Source of the DNA: RBG-16-34-14 sp963727535
Lineage (GTDB): Bacteria > Bacteroidota > Ignavibacteria > Ignavibacteriales > Ignavibacteriaceae
Reading direction: 5' to 3'
DNA: 64,000 nt
NCBI GenBank assembly: GCA_963727535.1
Contig: CAVSGR010000008.1
Span: 310,001 to 374,000, forward strand
Numbering within the stretch: position 1 is the first letter of the stretch; the number at the start of each line of letters is the position of its first letter. Shown here piece by piece: positions 53,722 through 62,271 of this stretch. A program made the translations under genes and the position numbers. The notes under the pieces are model-generated. The model was not told the origin of the DNA and made no database searches. It was given only the letters and a program-made list of their open reading frames with translations.

Positions 53722-55047
53722 CTAATTGTGTTTTAAGATTGCTTCGCCAAATTTCTTATCAATCTTAATACCAATCTTTTCCAAGAATTTTGTGGGAAGC
53801 TCCCCTCCCGCAAAGATATAAACAAGGTCGTTGTCTGTCTCTTTTTGTTTCTCTTCAACCTGAAGGATAACTGATTTGTCTTTAATTTCTTTAACGTTCG
53901 AATTATAGAATATCTTTATCTTTCTATCAATAACTGCTTCATTCATCTTTTCAAGATTCTTCGGCTTTAATCTTGAAAATTTATCGTTTCTGTAAGATAT
54001 TGAAACTTCATTGTCTTCCATTAACAAAAGTGCTGACTCAATTGCAGAATCTCCACCCCCCACAATTAAGATTTTCTGATTATGAATCATTTCCGGTTCG
54101 AGCAACCGGTAGGCAACTTTTTCCTTTTCTTCTCCCGGTATGCCAAGTTTACGTGGAGAACCTCTTCTGCCGATACAAAGTATTACTGAATTCGATTTAT
54201 ATTTTTCCTTATTCGTAACTACCTGGAAATAGTCATTAATCTTTTCAATCGATTCAACTTTTTCCTGTTCATTTATACTAATGTTGTTTTTAGCAAGTAT
54301 GCCTACCCACAAATCGAGCAATTCAGATTTGGAAGTTTCGGAAAGTTTTAGCTTACCATGCATAGGTAAATTCATCGAAGATGTCATAACAATTTTTGCA
54401 CGCGGAAAATTAAACACAGTTCCGCCAAGACTATCCTGTTCAAGAGTAAGAAAACGCATATTATTATTTGCCGCGGTTAATGTAGCAGATATACCTGCAG
54501 GTCCGGCTCCAACAATAATAATATCGTAATTAGCTTCCTTGGAAGACTTCATTTTCTTTTTAAGATTTTCGACAGCTTGCCTTCCCTGTTCTACCGCATT
54601 TTTTATTAATCCCATTCCGCCAAGTTCTCCTGCAATAAACAATCCGGGAATGTTTGTTTCAAACTCTTGACTAACATGCGGAAGATCAACTCCTCTTTGT
54701 TCAGTTCCAATGCAAAGAGTTATCGCCTGCACAGGACACGCATGAAAACATGCTCCATGTCCAACACAACGAGATGCATTAATTGTTGTTGCCTTACCAT
54801 TAACTAATCCAAGAATATCTTTCTCGGGACAAGCAGCTACACAAGCTCCGCTGCCTAAACACATATCAGGATCTACAACAGGATGCAATGAGACAGGTTC
54901 ATGAAATCCAAGTTCTTTCGCTTTCTCTATTTTTGTGCTGGTTTCCTGGGATTTTTTTCGATGCTTAATGACATAAAAAATTACAACGATAGCTGCAAAA
55001 CAAATCGCTACTCCATAAAAAACAACTTGTTCTATTAAGACTTCCAT
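53722..55047 (-). CDS. Membrane-anchored FeS/FAD NAD(P)H-type oxidoreductase
   Basis: 441 residues. One N-terminal helix (about 9-27), a ferredoxin-like domain (DPDMCLGSGACVAACPE at 60-75 and RCVGHGACFHACP at 93-105), then a thioredoxin-reductase-like flavoprotein with FAD loop IIIVGAGPAGISAT (176-189) and NAD(P) loop VGGGDSAIES. In each FeS motif the usual second Cys is replaced (S66, H97), leaving C63, C69, C73 and C94, C100, C104. Within the operon it could exchange electrons between NAD(P)H and the membrane cytochrome-b-like protein; direction is unknown. Confidence 0.85.
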   Translation of the reverse strand: MEVLIEQVVFYGVAICFAAIVVIFYVIKHRKKSQETSTKIEKAKELGFHEPVSLHPVVDPDMCLGSGACVAACPEKDILGLVNGKATTINASRCVGHGACFHACPVQAITLCIGTEQRGVDLPHVSQEFETNIPGLFIAGELGGMGLIKNAVEQGRQAVENLKKKMKSSKEANYDIIIVGAGPAGISATLTAANNNMRFLTLEQDSLGGTVFNFPRAKIVMTSSMNLPMHGKLKLSETSKSELLDLWVGILAKNNISINEQEKVESIEKINDYFQVVTNKEKYKSNSVILCIGRRGSPRKLGIPGEEKEKVAYRLLEPEMIHNQKILIVGGGDSAIESALLLMEDNEVSISYRNDKFSRLKPKNLEKMNEAVIDRKIKIFYNSNVKEIKDKSVILQVEEKQKETDNDLVYIFAGGELPTKFLEKIGIKIDKKFGEAILKHN

Positions 55048-55080
55048 AAATGACTGATTAAATTTTGCTAATTATTTGAG

Positions 55081-55665
55081 TTATAATTTTTTTAAGGAGC
55101 TTTCTGCAAGTTTGGATGCATTAGAACCGGGATAATTTTTAACAAGCTTTTCCCATTGTGTTCTTGCTTTTTCCTTATCACCGCTCGAAGCAGCTATAGC
55201 TCCCAGGTTATATATGGCTTCAGTGTTATCTGGCTCATATAGAAGAATTTTATTTACTAAATCCTCAGCTTCATTAAAATTCTTCTTATTGAAATAAATA
55301 TAGGCAAGAGAAAAAAGAACGTCACTACGCTTCGGATTTACACTTAGAATTTTATTATAGTAAGGAATTGCTTCATCTTGCTGATGCGCTGCGGAAAGAA
55401 AATCGGCATACTCTCTCATCTTTAGAGTATCTTTAGGATTTTCCTCAACTGCTTTCTTTAGCATTTCAATATGATGTTTTACTTCAGAAGAAACGTTGTC
55501 TTTGCCGGGTGGTGCTTGCAGTCCTTTATGAATACTATCACTAGGCATCTGATTATTTTGAACATTCTGCGGAATGTTAGAATCATTATTGGAAGTAAAG
55601 AAAACGAGGAAAATGATTGCAAGTACTACAACACTGCCATAAATATATATTGGTTTTATTTTCAT
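55081..55665 (-). CDS. Membrane-anchored TPR protein of the cytochrome operon
   Basis: 194 residues. One N-terminal helix (IYIYGSVVVLAIIFLVFFTS, about 6-25), a Gln/Pro-rich linker, then three TPR units (REYADFLSAAHQQDEAIPYYNKIL, FSLAYIYFNKKNFNEAEDLV, IYNLGAIAASSGDKEKARTQW). Architecture is like NrfG/CcmH-type or assembly TPR proteins, which aid heme-protein maturation; that role is inferred from context. It starts 9 bases after the preceding gene and is 33 bases from the FAD protein gene. Confidence 0.75.
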   Translation of the reverse strand: MKIKPIYIYGSVVVLAIIFLVFFTSNNDSNIPQNVQNNQMPSDSIHKGLQAPPGKDNVSSEVKHHIEMLKKAVEENPKDTLKMREYADFLSAAHQQDEAIPYYNKILSVNPKRSDVLFSLAYIYFNKKNFNEAEDLVNKILLYEPDNTEAIYNLGAIAASSGDKEKARTQWEKLVKNYPGSNASKLAESSLKKL

Positions 55666-55674
55666 TTTAATCTC

Positions 55675-56550
55675 CTAAAAAATCCACCTGTAGCCAAAAA
55701 TTATTGTAACTGCTACGTGAATCAACATAATAGCAAACATAGTAATAGCAAAAGGAAGATGCACTATATGCCAGTATTTAAATAATCTCTGCATAGTTCT
55801 TAACATTGTTATTCTTCTTGCAAGAATCATTTTTGATCTGGCTAATTTTAATATCTCTTTAACTTTTAGTCCGGAAATATTAATCTTATGCAACTCTTTT
55901 TTTAATTGATTTAAAATAGACCTTACATTAAAAAAATCCTTAAAGATGAATAAAACACTTTTCCCGAACGTAATGTTTTTTTTATAATCAACACTCGTTA
56001 GTTGTTCTATTTTTAACGCGATTTCCTCACCCTTTGAAAGTTCACGAGATAACCGCTGAGAAATATCGGAACTCATCTCCGAAATTTGTTTCATATCGAG
56101 TTCATTACCCTGAATTGTTCGCGGGATCTGAACATAAATAAATCGCCCGATTACTCCGCTTAATACTACTGCAACCATACTCCAAAAACTTATAGCAACT
56201 ATACCGCCAAACTTAAAAGCAGTGTGATACAATACAAGAATTGGTCCTACAGTACAAAGAAATATGTGAAACTCAAGCCAGTGCTTAAGGTAACCCATCT
56301 TAAAGAATCCCCTTACTCTTTTCCTTAGCATGTACAAAGCAACCCCTAATATCATCATGAGGGAACCCAAAATTCCTATACCATGACCAATGACGCCGCT
56401 TGGTTTCAGCATTTCATTATTTGGATTAAAAAAACGTTCTTCAAGAGGTGTTGTGTAATAATCATACCCATTAATGGTAAGCAGAACTACTGTAGCTATT
56501 CCAACTAAGAAAAAAGATCCGACATAAACTCTGTGTAAATTTTTTGTCAT
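55675..56550 (-). CDS. Cytochrome-b-like membrane protein of the cytochrome operon
   Basis: 291 residues with about five hydrophobic segments (roughly 10-27, 54-73, 93-110, 117-137, 262-285). His at 56 (VIGHGIG), 95 (LEFHIFL), 109 (LYHTAF), 261/264 (WHIVHLP) and 278 (LIHVAV) are positioned inside or at the ends of helices and could bind two b hemes. A soluble, charged loop (150-255) with long helices separates the last helix. Distantly like ferric-reductase or NarI/DsrM-type quinol cytochromes; the assignment is by pattern only. First gene of the six-gene electron-transfer operon. Confidence 0.7.
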   Translation of the reverse strand: MTKNLHRVYVGSFFLVGIATVVLLTINGYDYYTTPLEERFFNPNNEMLKPSGVIGHGIGILGSLMMILGVALYMLRKRVRGFFKMGYLKHWLEFHIFLCTVGPILVLYHTAFKFGGIVAISFWSMVAVVLSGVIGRFIYVQIPRTIQGNELDMKQISEMSSDISQRLSRELSKGEEIALKIEQLTSVDYKKNITFGKSVLFIFKDFFNVRSILNQLKKELHKINISGLKVKEILKLARSKMILARRITMLRTMQRLFKYWHIVHLPFAITMFAIMLIHVAVTIIFGYRWIF

Positions 56551-56650
56551 ATCAAAAAAGAAATCAAAAAATATTTTTCTGGAAGGAACAAAACCTACTC
56601 CCCACCTGTAACAAGTCAGTTGGACTTTTTCTCAACTTCAGTAAGTAATA

Positions 56651-56953
56651 TTATTCAATTACTTCCGTTAAGGTTGTATATTTTGTTGAGTTGTTCTTTA
56701 CCATATCACTAAGTTTATTCAATAGAATACCTAACCGTTCATTTTGATTATCATCAAAATTCTCATAAGCTTCCATAGAACTAAAAGTGTACAACTCTTC
56801 AAAATGGTTTTGTTTTCCTTTTACCTCGTATACTGAATAGTTTTCCAAACCGTCAGCACTCAGAAGAGTTTTCAATTCCCTTGCCAGAGTAAGGTATTCA
56901 TCTCTTTTATTTACATCTATTTCATATTGAATAACGAAAATAACTTTAGACAT
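56651..56953 (-). CDS. ABM-fold (dimeric alpha/beta barrel) small protein
   Basis: 100 residues. VIFVIQYEIDVNKRDEYLTLARELKTLL, NYSVYEVKGKQNHFEELYTFSSMEAYENF match the antibiotic-biosynthesis-monooxygenase-like alpha/beta fold, also seen in heme-degrading IsdG-type proteins. The usual catalytic Asn/Trp/His of IsdG cannot be confirmed. It lies between dapF (15 bases) and the cytochrome operon (about 100 bases), same strand. Confidence 0.62.
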   Translation of the reverse strand: MSKVIFVIQYEIDVNKRDEYLTLARELKTLLSADGLENYSVYEVKGKQNHFEELYTFSSMEAYENFDDNQNERLGILLNKLSDMVKNNSTKYTTLTEVIE

Positions 56954-56967
56954 TTAGACTCCAATAA

Positions 56968-57822
56968 TTATGAAAAAACTTTTTCCGAAATTTCCCCAGT
57001 AAAAGTAATTTTTGCCGGACCTGTTAGTGCAAGTTCCTTAATCTTATTTTGATGCAAAGCAAAATCTACAATTAATTCATCTCCACCCTTGGTTATAAGA
57101 TTTACCGGCGATGGGACCTCATATTTTAAAGAAGCTATAACAGCTGAAGCTGCAGCTCCTGTTCCGCAGGCAAGAGTTTCATTCTCAACACCACGTTCAT
57201 AAGTTCTAATATAAACTTTATTGTTTTTAATCATTATAAAATTAACGTTGGTTCCGTCCGGCGAAAATTCCTTTAAATATCTTATCTCTTTTCCTATTTC
57301 AAAAACAGGGACATCATCAATATTATTCATTACAGTTTTTTCAATAAAAATATCATTAATATTTATTACTACGTGCGGCGAACCAGTATCTAAAAAACTT
57401 ACTTTTAATTCCTGATTATAAGCATGAATAACTAATTCCAACTCAAGATTTTCAATATCATTAAAAAAGAATTTTATTTTGTCGTCGTTAATTATTGTTC
57501 CTTTGTATTCTTTACCATTCGATATAAAATTGACATCTTCGCTTTTTAATCTGCCTGTGATCTTAGCAAATTTTATTGCACATCTTGAACCGTTTCCACA
57601 TAAAGATCCAGTTGAACCATCTGCATTAAAGTATTCCATCAAAAAGTCATATTTTCCATTGTCCGAAATCGTAATAATTCCATCCGCTCCAATTCCATTT
57701 CTGCGGTTACATAATTTTCTTATTACTTCAGCATCGAGCTTTAAAGTGGGATAATTCTTCTTATCAAAAAGAATAAAATCATTACCTGCACCACTCATTT
57801 TAGCAAAAGAAATATTTTCCAT
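56968..57822 (-). CDS. dapF: Diaminopimelate epimerase
   Basis: Converts LL- to meso-diaminopimelate for lysine and peptidoglycan. 284 residues. FAKMSGAGNDFILFD at the start, first catalytic Cys in SLCGNGSRC, GTGxPHVV-like LDTGSPHVVI, and second Cys in TLACGTGAAASAV. Both halves of the fold are complete. ATG at 57822; a 163-base gap separates it from the thioredoxin-like gene upstream. Confidence 0.96.
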   Translation of the reverse strand: MENISFAKMSGAGNDFILFDKKNYPTLKLDAEVIRKLCNRRNGIGADGIITISDNGKYDFLMEYFNADGSTGSLCGNGSRCAIKFAKITGRLKSEDVNFISNGKEYKGTIINDDKIKFFFNDIENLELELVIHAYNQELKVSFLDTGSPHVVININDIFIEKTVMNNIDDVPVFEIGKEIRYLKEFSPDGTNVNFIMIKNNKVYIRTYERGVENETLACGTGAAASAVIASLKYEVPSPVNLITKGGDELIVDFALHQNKIKELALTGPAKITFTGEISEKVFS

Positions 57823-57985
57823 AACAAGAGTTAATTTAGCTGAATCTTAAATGCATTGCAATGATATTTCCTTTGAAAGAAAAGGCGGGAAATTAATTTT
57901 TTATTAAAAATAGTAAGAAATAGATGTGTTGAATATAACCCAATTTGAGAAATGTGACTTGAGAAAAATATCTGAGATTTTCCTT

Positions 57986-58387
57986 TTAAACAGTAACCTC
58001 TTTCAACTGAGAAAGAAGTAACTTCTCTCCGGCAAAACCATTGTTAACAAACTTCACTTTATTTGATGAAATAATTGCAGTTGATGGAACTGTTTTTATG
58101 TTAAGTTTCTTAACAATATTTTCTTCGCTCAATGCATTAAAAGATATCAAATTAAAATTTTTATAAGATTCTTTCAGCTTTGAAAGTGCAGGGCTTTGCT
58201 GGCTAAAACATTGCACACATTGTTCAGTCCAGAAGTAAAGTATGGTCGGCAAACTATGATTAAGATTAAATCCGGTTATTTCAGGAAGAATATTAATTTC
58301 TTTACCTGGTTTACTTATCAAAAATTTTCTGAAAAGAAAAAATATTCCAGATAGTACTATAGCTAAGAGCAAAAGTCTTTCAAACAT
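57986..58387 (-). CDS. Thioredoxin-like membrane-anchored protein
   Basis: 133 residues. N-terminal helix (about 1-20), then a thioredoxin fold with FWTEQCVQCFSQQSP (CxxC active site CVQC instead of CGPC) and cis-Pro loop KTVPSTAII. Placed after DUF4395 with overlapping ends (8 bases), a pair often found together. Probably a periplasmic or membrane thiol reductase or sulfur-transfer partner. Regulated from the poly-cysteine leader region upstream, if the attenuator proposal is right. Confidence 0.8.
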   Translation of the reverse strand: MFERLLLLAIVLSGIFFLFRKFLISKPGKEINILPEITGFNLNHSLPTILYFWTEQCVQCFSQQSPALSKLKESYKNFNLISFNALSEENIVKKLNIKTVPSTAIISSNKVKFVNNGFAGEKLLLSQLKEVTV

Positions 58388-58856
58388 GTTGTTTCCCTGG
58401 TGAATTTTGAAAAAGTCCTATTTTATTTAATTGGTAATAAATATAACATCCTACACAAAAATTTACCGTTAGATTAATGAAAGCAAGAATGACAACTACA
58501 ATTGACAAAAACCATCCTATAAAATTCTGAACTGTAAAATTTAAAAGTAAGAATGCTGCAGCCAGAACTACTCCCCCCAGGCCTTGTGCAAAAAGATGTG
58601 GAGTGTTGGATTCATTAACAATTTGTGGTTTAATTATTCCCAAAGGTTTAGCGGTATAGATATAAGTTAATTTGAAAAGTCCGGCTTTAGGAAAAACTGT
58701 ACCGACAATCATAACAATTGAAACTAAGGCAACTAACCAGTTCAGGTTAAAAAGAAAAGCAACCGATACCAAAATAACAATTGCTCCCTGGTTAAACTTT
58801 AGAGCTGATTTGTCAATTCTTTCTTCTATCCTGCCAGTAAAATTATTTGCAGACAT
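58380..58856 (-). CDS. DUF4395 membrane protein
   Basis: 158 residues, about four helices (GAIVILVSVAFLFNLNWLVAL, VVLAAAFLLLNFTV, FLSIVVVILAFINL) ending with the family signature NFCVGCYIYYQL, whose CVGC pair may be redox active. Usually associated with thioredoxin-like or sulfur-handling genes. SD AAAGGAG lies 6 bases before the ATG. The leader ORF with six Cys codons and a terminator lie upstream. Confidence 0.85.
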   Translation of the reverse strand: MSANNFTGRIEERIDKSALKFNQGAIVILVSVAFLFNLNWLVALVSIVMIVGTVFPKAGLFKLTYIYTAKPLGIIKPQIVNESNTPHLFAQGLGGVVLAAAFLLLNFTVQNFIGWFLSIVVVILAFINLTVNFCVGCYIYYQLNKIGLFQNSPGKQHV

Positions 58857-58908
58857 TTTTTCTCCTTTAATAAAAACTTATTAAGTAATCTCAAAATTAT
58901 TTTAAAAC

Positions 58909-58941
58909 AAAAAACCCGCTGTTTTATACAGCGGGTTTTTT
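58909..58941 (-). terminator. Strong terminator between the poly-Cys leader and DUF4395
   Basis: Perfect 14-bp stem (58909-58922 with 58928-58941) around a 5-base loop, with T-tract in the leftward direction. It lies 22 bases after the leader ORF stop and 52 bases before the DUF4395 start, so it can stop transcription before the DUF4395-thioredoxin pair. It may alternatively serve as the end of the kduD transcript, whose stop is 199 bases upstream. Confidence 0.85.
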
Positions 58942-58963
58942 AATATCTTATATGAAAAATCTT

Positions 58964-59071
58964 TTAGGTTATATTCAAATCATTCATAAAATATCCCGCC
59001 GCTTCTGGAAAGCAGGTGTTACAACAACAGCAACAACATGCAGCAGTGAAATATTTATTGTTTTTAATCAT
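58964..59071 (-). CDS. Poly-cysteine leader peptide (six consecutive Cys codons)
   Basis: A 35-codon ORF, ATG at 59071, TAA at 58966-58964. Residues 8-22 read FTAACCCCCCNTCFP, with Cys codons TGT/TGC at 59038-59021 (six in a row) and one more at 59014-59012. It precedes the terminator at 58909-58941 and the DUF4395/thioredoxin-like pair. In its RNA, CTGCTT and AAGCGG can pair just after the Cys run, while GCGGG (58998-58994 region) can pair with CCCGC of the terminator arm, giving alternative structures. A TTGACT-N17-TAATAT promoter-like pair lies upstream (about 59126-59097). Interpreted as a leader peptide for cysteine-sensitive attenuation; a functional small protein cannot be excluded. 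Confidence 0.6.
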   Translation of the reverse strand: MIKNNKYFTAACCCCCCNTCFPEAAGYFMNDLNIT

Positions 59072-59139
59072 TTATCAATTGTCAAAATTTGTTAATTAAA
59101 TATTATTCAATCCTGACAATAAAGTCAAGTTTGAAATAT

Positions 59140-59901
59140 TTATCTTCCCATCCAACCGCCATCCACCGTTACAACACTCCCATTCAAATAGTTAGAAGCA
59201 TCTGAACATAGAAACAAAATTGTTCCCATTAAATCTTCAGGAGTACCCCAACGCCCTGCAGGAATTCTATCAAGTATTGCTTTGTTCCTTTCAGGATTTT
59301 CTCTTAAAGCTTTTGTGTTAGCTGTTGCAATGTAACCCGGCGCAATAGCATTCACTGTAACTCCCTTTGAAGCCCATTCATTTGCGAAAGCCATTGTAAG
59401 CTGTTTCACTCCACCTTTGGATGCAGCATAACCCGGAACTGTAATTCCGCCCTGGAATGAAAGCAGCGATGCGATAAACACAATCTTACCATAACCACGC
59501 TCAACCATGAGCTTACCTAATTCACGTGTAAGAACGAATTGCGCAGAAAGATTAATCTCGATCACTTTATCCCAGTATTCGTCGGGATGTTCAGAAATCG
59601 GACTGCGTAAAATAGTACCGGCATTGTTAACCAAAATATCAACACTGGAAAAATCAGATTTCACCTGTTCAATAAACTTGTATAAATCTTTCCTGTCGGA
59701 AAAATCGGCAACATAAGATTTAAATTTTCTTCCGGTATCTTCAATCATTTTTTTTGTTTCAGTAAAATCACTTTGGTATGAAACACTTATGATGTCTGCA
59801 CCGGCTTCAGCAAGAGCTAAAGCATAGTACTGCCCTATTCCCTGGTTGGAACCGGTTACAAGTGCAGTTTTTCCTTTAAGATTAAATTTATCCAATATCA
59901 T
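59140..59901 (-). CDS. kduD: 2-dehydro-3-deoxy-D-gluconate/2-deoxy-D-gluconate 3-dehydrogenase (SDR)
   Basis: 253 residues, short-chain dehydrogenase. NAD-binding TGSNQGIGQ, NNAG, catalytic Ser and YAASK Tyr-Lys (PGYAASKGGVK), C-terminal VDGGWMGR. KduD of pectin breakdown, as supported by its neighbour kduI. It starts 35 bases after kduI on the same strand. Confidence 0.9.
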   Translation of the reverse strand: MILDKFNLKGKTALVTGSNQGIGQYYALALAEAGADIISVSYQSDFTETKKMIEDTGRKFKSYVADFSDRKDLYKFIEQVKSDFSSVDILVNNAGTILRSPISEHPDEYWDKVIEINLSAQFVLTRELGKLMVERGYGKIVFIASLLSFQGGITVPGYAASKGGVKQLTMAFANEWASKGVTVNAIAPGYIATANTKALRENPERNKAILDRIPAGRWGTPEDLMGTILFLCSDASNYLNGSVVTVDGGWMGR

Positions 59902-59936
59902 TTTATACTCCGTTGGCTTATATTCTTATCAAAATT

Positions 59937-60770
59937 TTATTTAAGATATTCCATCGGTATCCCATCCATATCGTCGAATACCTGGTTTTCGCCGCCCATT
60001 GCCCAGATGAAAGAATAATTCTGTGTACCACAACCAGCATGCATAGACCAGCTCGTGGATAGAACAGCTTGTTGATTTCTAATTATGACATGTCTTGTTT
60101 CACCTGGATCACCAAGCATATGCAAAACATAAGAATCCGGTTTTAAGTTGAAATACATATAAACTTCAGATCGTCTCTGGTGCGTATGTGCAGGCATGGT
60201 ATTCCAGACACTTCCCTCTTCCAGTTCTGTCAATCCCATTACAAGCTGGCAGGTCGGCATTGTACCCGGATGAATATATTTATAAATCGTTCTCGCATTC
60301 GATTCTTTAAGTGTACCCAGTTTAACCGGGGTGGATTGGGAAAACTTAATATGATTATCAGGATAAGAAGTATGCGCCGGGTAACTCACAAAATAAAATA
60401 AAGCAGGTTTTTTAGCGCTTGCACTTTTAAACTCAATTTTTTTGGAGCCGCGACCTATGTAAAGTCCATCACGGTTAGCCATTTTGTATTCTTTTTTATC
60501 GACCACAACCGAGCCTTTATCACCAATATTGATAATACCGATCTCTCTTCGCTCCGTAAAAAAGTCTGCTGCCATTTCTTTTTTCGTAGCAACCAGTTTT
60601 AAGCCTTTCCCGGATGGTACGGCTGATCCTGTTATCGAACGATCGATATCAGAATAAACCATTGGTATCTTGTTTTTTTCAAACAGCGATTCAATTAAAA
60701 ATGATTTGCGTAATTCTTCTGTTGTAAATTTTTTAAACCCGTTTTGATCGGGTGAGTAACGAACTTCCAT
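59937..60770 (-). CDS. kduI: 5-dehydro-4-deoxy-D-glucuronate isomerase
   Basis: Isomerises the product of oligouronate lyases. 277 residues. Cupin fold with metal ligands in MPAHTHQRRSEVYMYF and the later WSMHAGCGTQNYSFIWAMGGEN, exactly the KduI signature. With kduD it handles unsaturated uronates after polysaccharide lyases; no lyase is in the window. Confidence 0.94.
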   Translation of the reverse strand: MEVRYSPDQNGFKKFTTEELRKSFLIESLFEKNKIPMVYSDIDRSITGSAVPSGKGLKLVATKKEMAADFFTERREIGIINIGDKGSVVVDKKEYKMANRDGLYIGRGSKKIEFKSASAKKPALFYFVSYPAHTSYPDNHIKFSQSTPVKLGTLKESNARTIYKYIHPGTMPTCQLVMGLTELEEGSVWNTMPAHTHQRRSEVYMYFNLKPDSYVLHMLGDPGETRHVIIRNQQAVLSTSWSMHAGCGTQNYSFIWAMGGENQVFDDMDGIPMEYLK

Positions 60771-60804
60771 TTATCGACTCCTTTTTATTTCACAAATTTA
60801 ATCA

Positions 60805-62253
60805 TTATGCATTGTAAGTTGATGACGCAGTTGAACCACCATGACCGGTCCAGTTAGTATGGAAAAATTCACCGCGTGGTTTATCAACTCTTTCATAAGT
60901 GTGTGCGCCAAAATAATCCCTTTGTGCCTGCAGCAAGTTTGCGGGTAAACGGGAATTTCTACATCCGTCAAAGTAATTCAAAGCTGTAGATAAAGCCGGA
61001 ATCCAGATACCATTTGTAACTGCTGTTGAGATTACTCTTCTCCATGATTCCTGTGATGACTCAATCTTATCCTTAAAGAATGGATCGAGCAGAAGATTAG
61101 TTAGACCAGGATTTTTATCGAATGCTTCTTTAATCTTACCAAGGAAAATAGAACGGATGATACAGCCACCGCGCCACATCAAAGCAATACCGCCGTAATT
61201 CAAATTCCATCCATATTCTTTTGCTGCGTATCTCATCAAAATATAACCCTGTGTGTAAGAGATCATTTTAGATGCATAAAGAGCCTGACCTAAATCTGCT
61301 ATGAATTGTTTTTTATCACCTTCAAATTTTGGTTTTGGTCCGGAAAGAACTTTAGATGCTTCAACTCTTTCTTCTTTTAAAGCAGAAAGTGTTCTTCCAT
61401 AAACTGCTTCGCCAATCAATGTTAACGGTGCACCGAAATCCAGTGAAGCAAGAACTGTCCATTTTCCGGTTCCCTTTTGTCCTGCTGTATCGAGGATTTT
61501 TTCAACTAAAGGTTCGCCGTTCTCCTTGAAGTTCAAAATATCTCTTGTTATTTCTATAAGATAACTATCAAGTTCACCTTCATTCCATTCTTTGAAAACG
61601 TTATACATTTCATCATAACTAAGTCCGAGCAAGTCTTTCATTATCTGGTATGCTTCGCAGATAAGCTGCATATCACCGTATTCAATTCCATTGTGAACCA
61701 TCTTTACAAAATGACCTGCACCTTTTTCTCCAACCCAATCACAGCAGGGAGTTCCGTCTTCAACTTTGGCTGCAATCGATTGGAAGATCGGTTTAACGTG
61801 CTGCCATGCTGCAGGTGAACCACCGGGCATAATCGAGGGACCTTTAAGTGCACCTTCTTCACCACCGGAAACACCAGTTCCGATATACAACAAACCTTTG
61901 CTTTCAAGATATTCTGTTCTTCTTGTTGTATCGGGATAATGAGAATTTCCCCCATCTATAATTATATCACCTTTATCAAGATGCGGAATTAAAAGCTCGA
62001 TAAAATCATCTACGGGTTTACCGGCTTTTACCATCAGCATAACTTTACGCGGTGATTTCAAACTTAAAATTAATTCTTCAATTGAATGTGTACCAATTAC
62101 ATTCTTTCCTTTACCTCTGCCATTTATAAAATTGTCAACTTTTTCAACCGTACGGTTAAAAACCGCAACTGTGAAACCATGACTTTCCATATTCAATACA
62201 AGGTTTTCACCCATAACTGCCAGACCAACTAAACCTATATCTGCTTTAGACAT
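60805..62253 (-). CDS. gnd: 6-phosphogluconate dehydrogenase (decarboxylating)
   Basis: 482 residues. NADP-binding GLVGLAVMGENLVLN, IIDGGNSHYPDT, GVSGGEEGALKGPSIMPGG, and the family signature around HFVKMVHNGIEYGDMQ, ending with the normal long C-terminus GHGGSTASS. Standard length. Belongs to the same sugar-acid block as kduD/kduI; the gene is 19 bases from the LarA-like gene. Confidence 0.95.
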   Translation of the reverse strand: MSKADIGLVGLAVMGENLVLNMESHGFTVAVFNRTVEKVDNFINGRGKGKNVIGTHSIEELILSLKSPRKVMLMVKAGKPVDDFIELLIPHLDKGDIIIDGGNSHYPDTTRRTEYLESKGLLYIGTGVSGGEEGALKGPSIMPGGSPAAWQHVKPIFQSIAAKVEDGTPCCDWVGEKGAGHFVKMVHNGIEYGDMQLICEAYQIMKDLLGLSYDEMYNVFKEWNEGELDSYLIEITRDILNFKENGEPLVEKILDTAGQKGTGKWTVLASLDFGAPLTLIGEAVYGRTLSALKEERVEASKVLSGPKPKFEGDKKQFIADLGQALYASKMISYTQGYILMRYAAKEYGWNLNYGGIALMWRGGCIIRSIFLGKIKEAFDKNPGLTNLLLDPFFKDKIESSQESWRRVISTAVTNGIWIPALSTALNYFDGCRNSRLPANLLQAQRDYFGAHTYERVDKPRGEFFHTNWTGHGGSTASSTYNA

Positions 62254-62271
62254 TTTTCATTTCCCTTTATT

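Noticed and set aside
58952..59095. Plus-strand 47-codon ORF opposite the poly-Cys leader (Thr-rich)
   Set aside because: Its Thr run is just the complement of the Cys codons; it lies beyond no gene on that strand and has no downstream partner.
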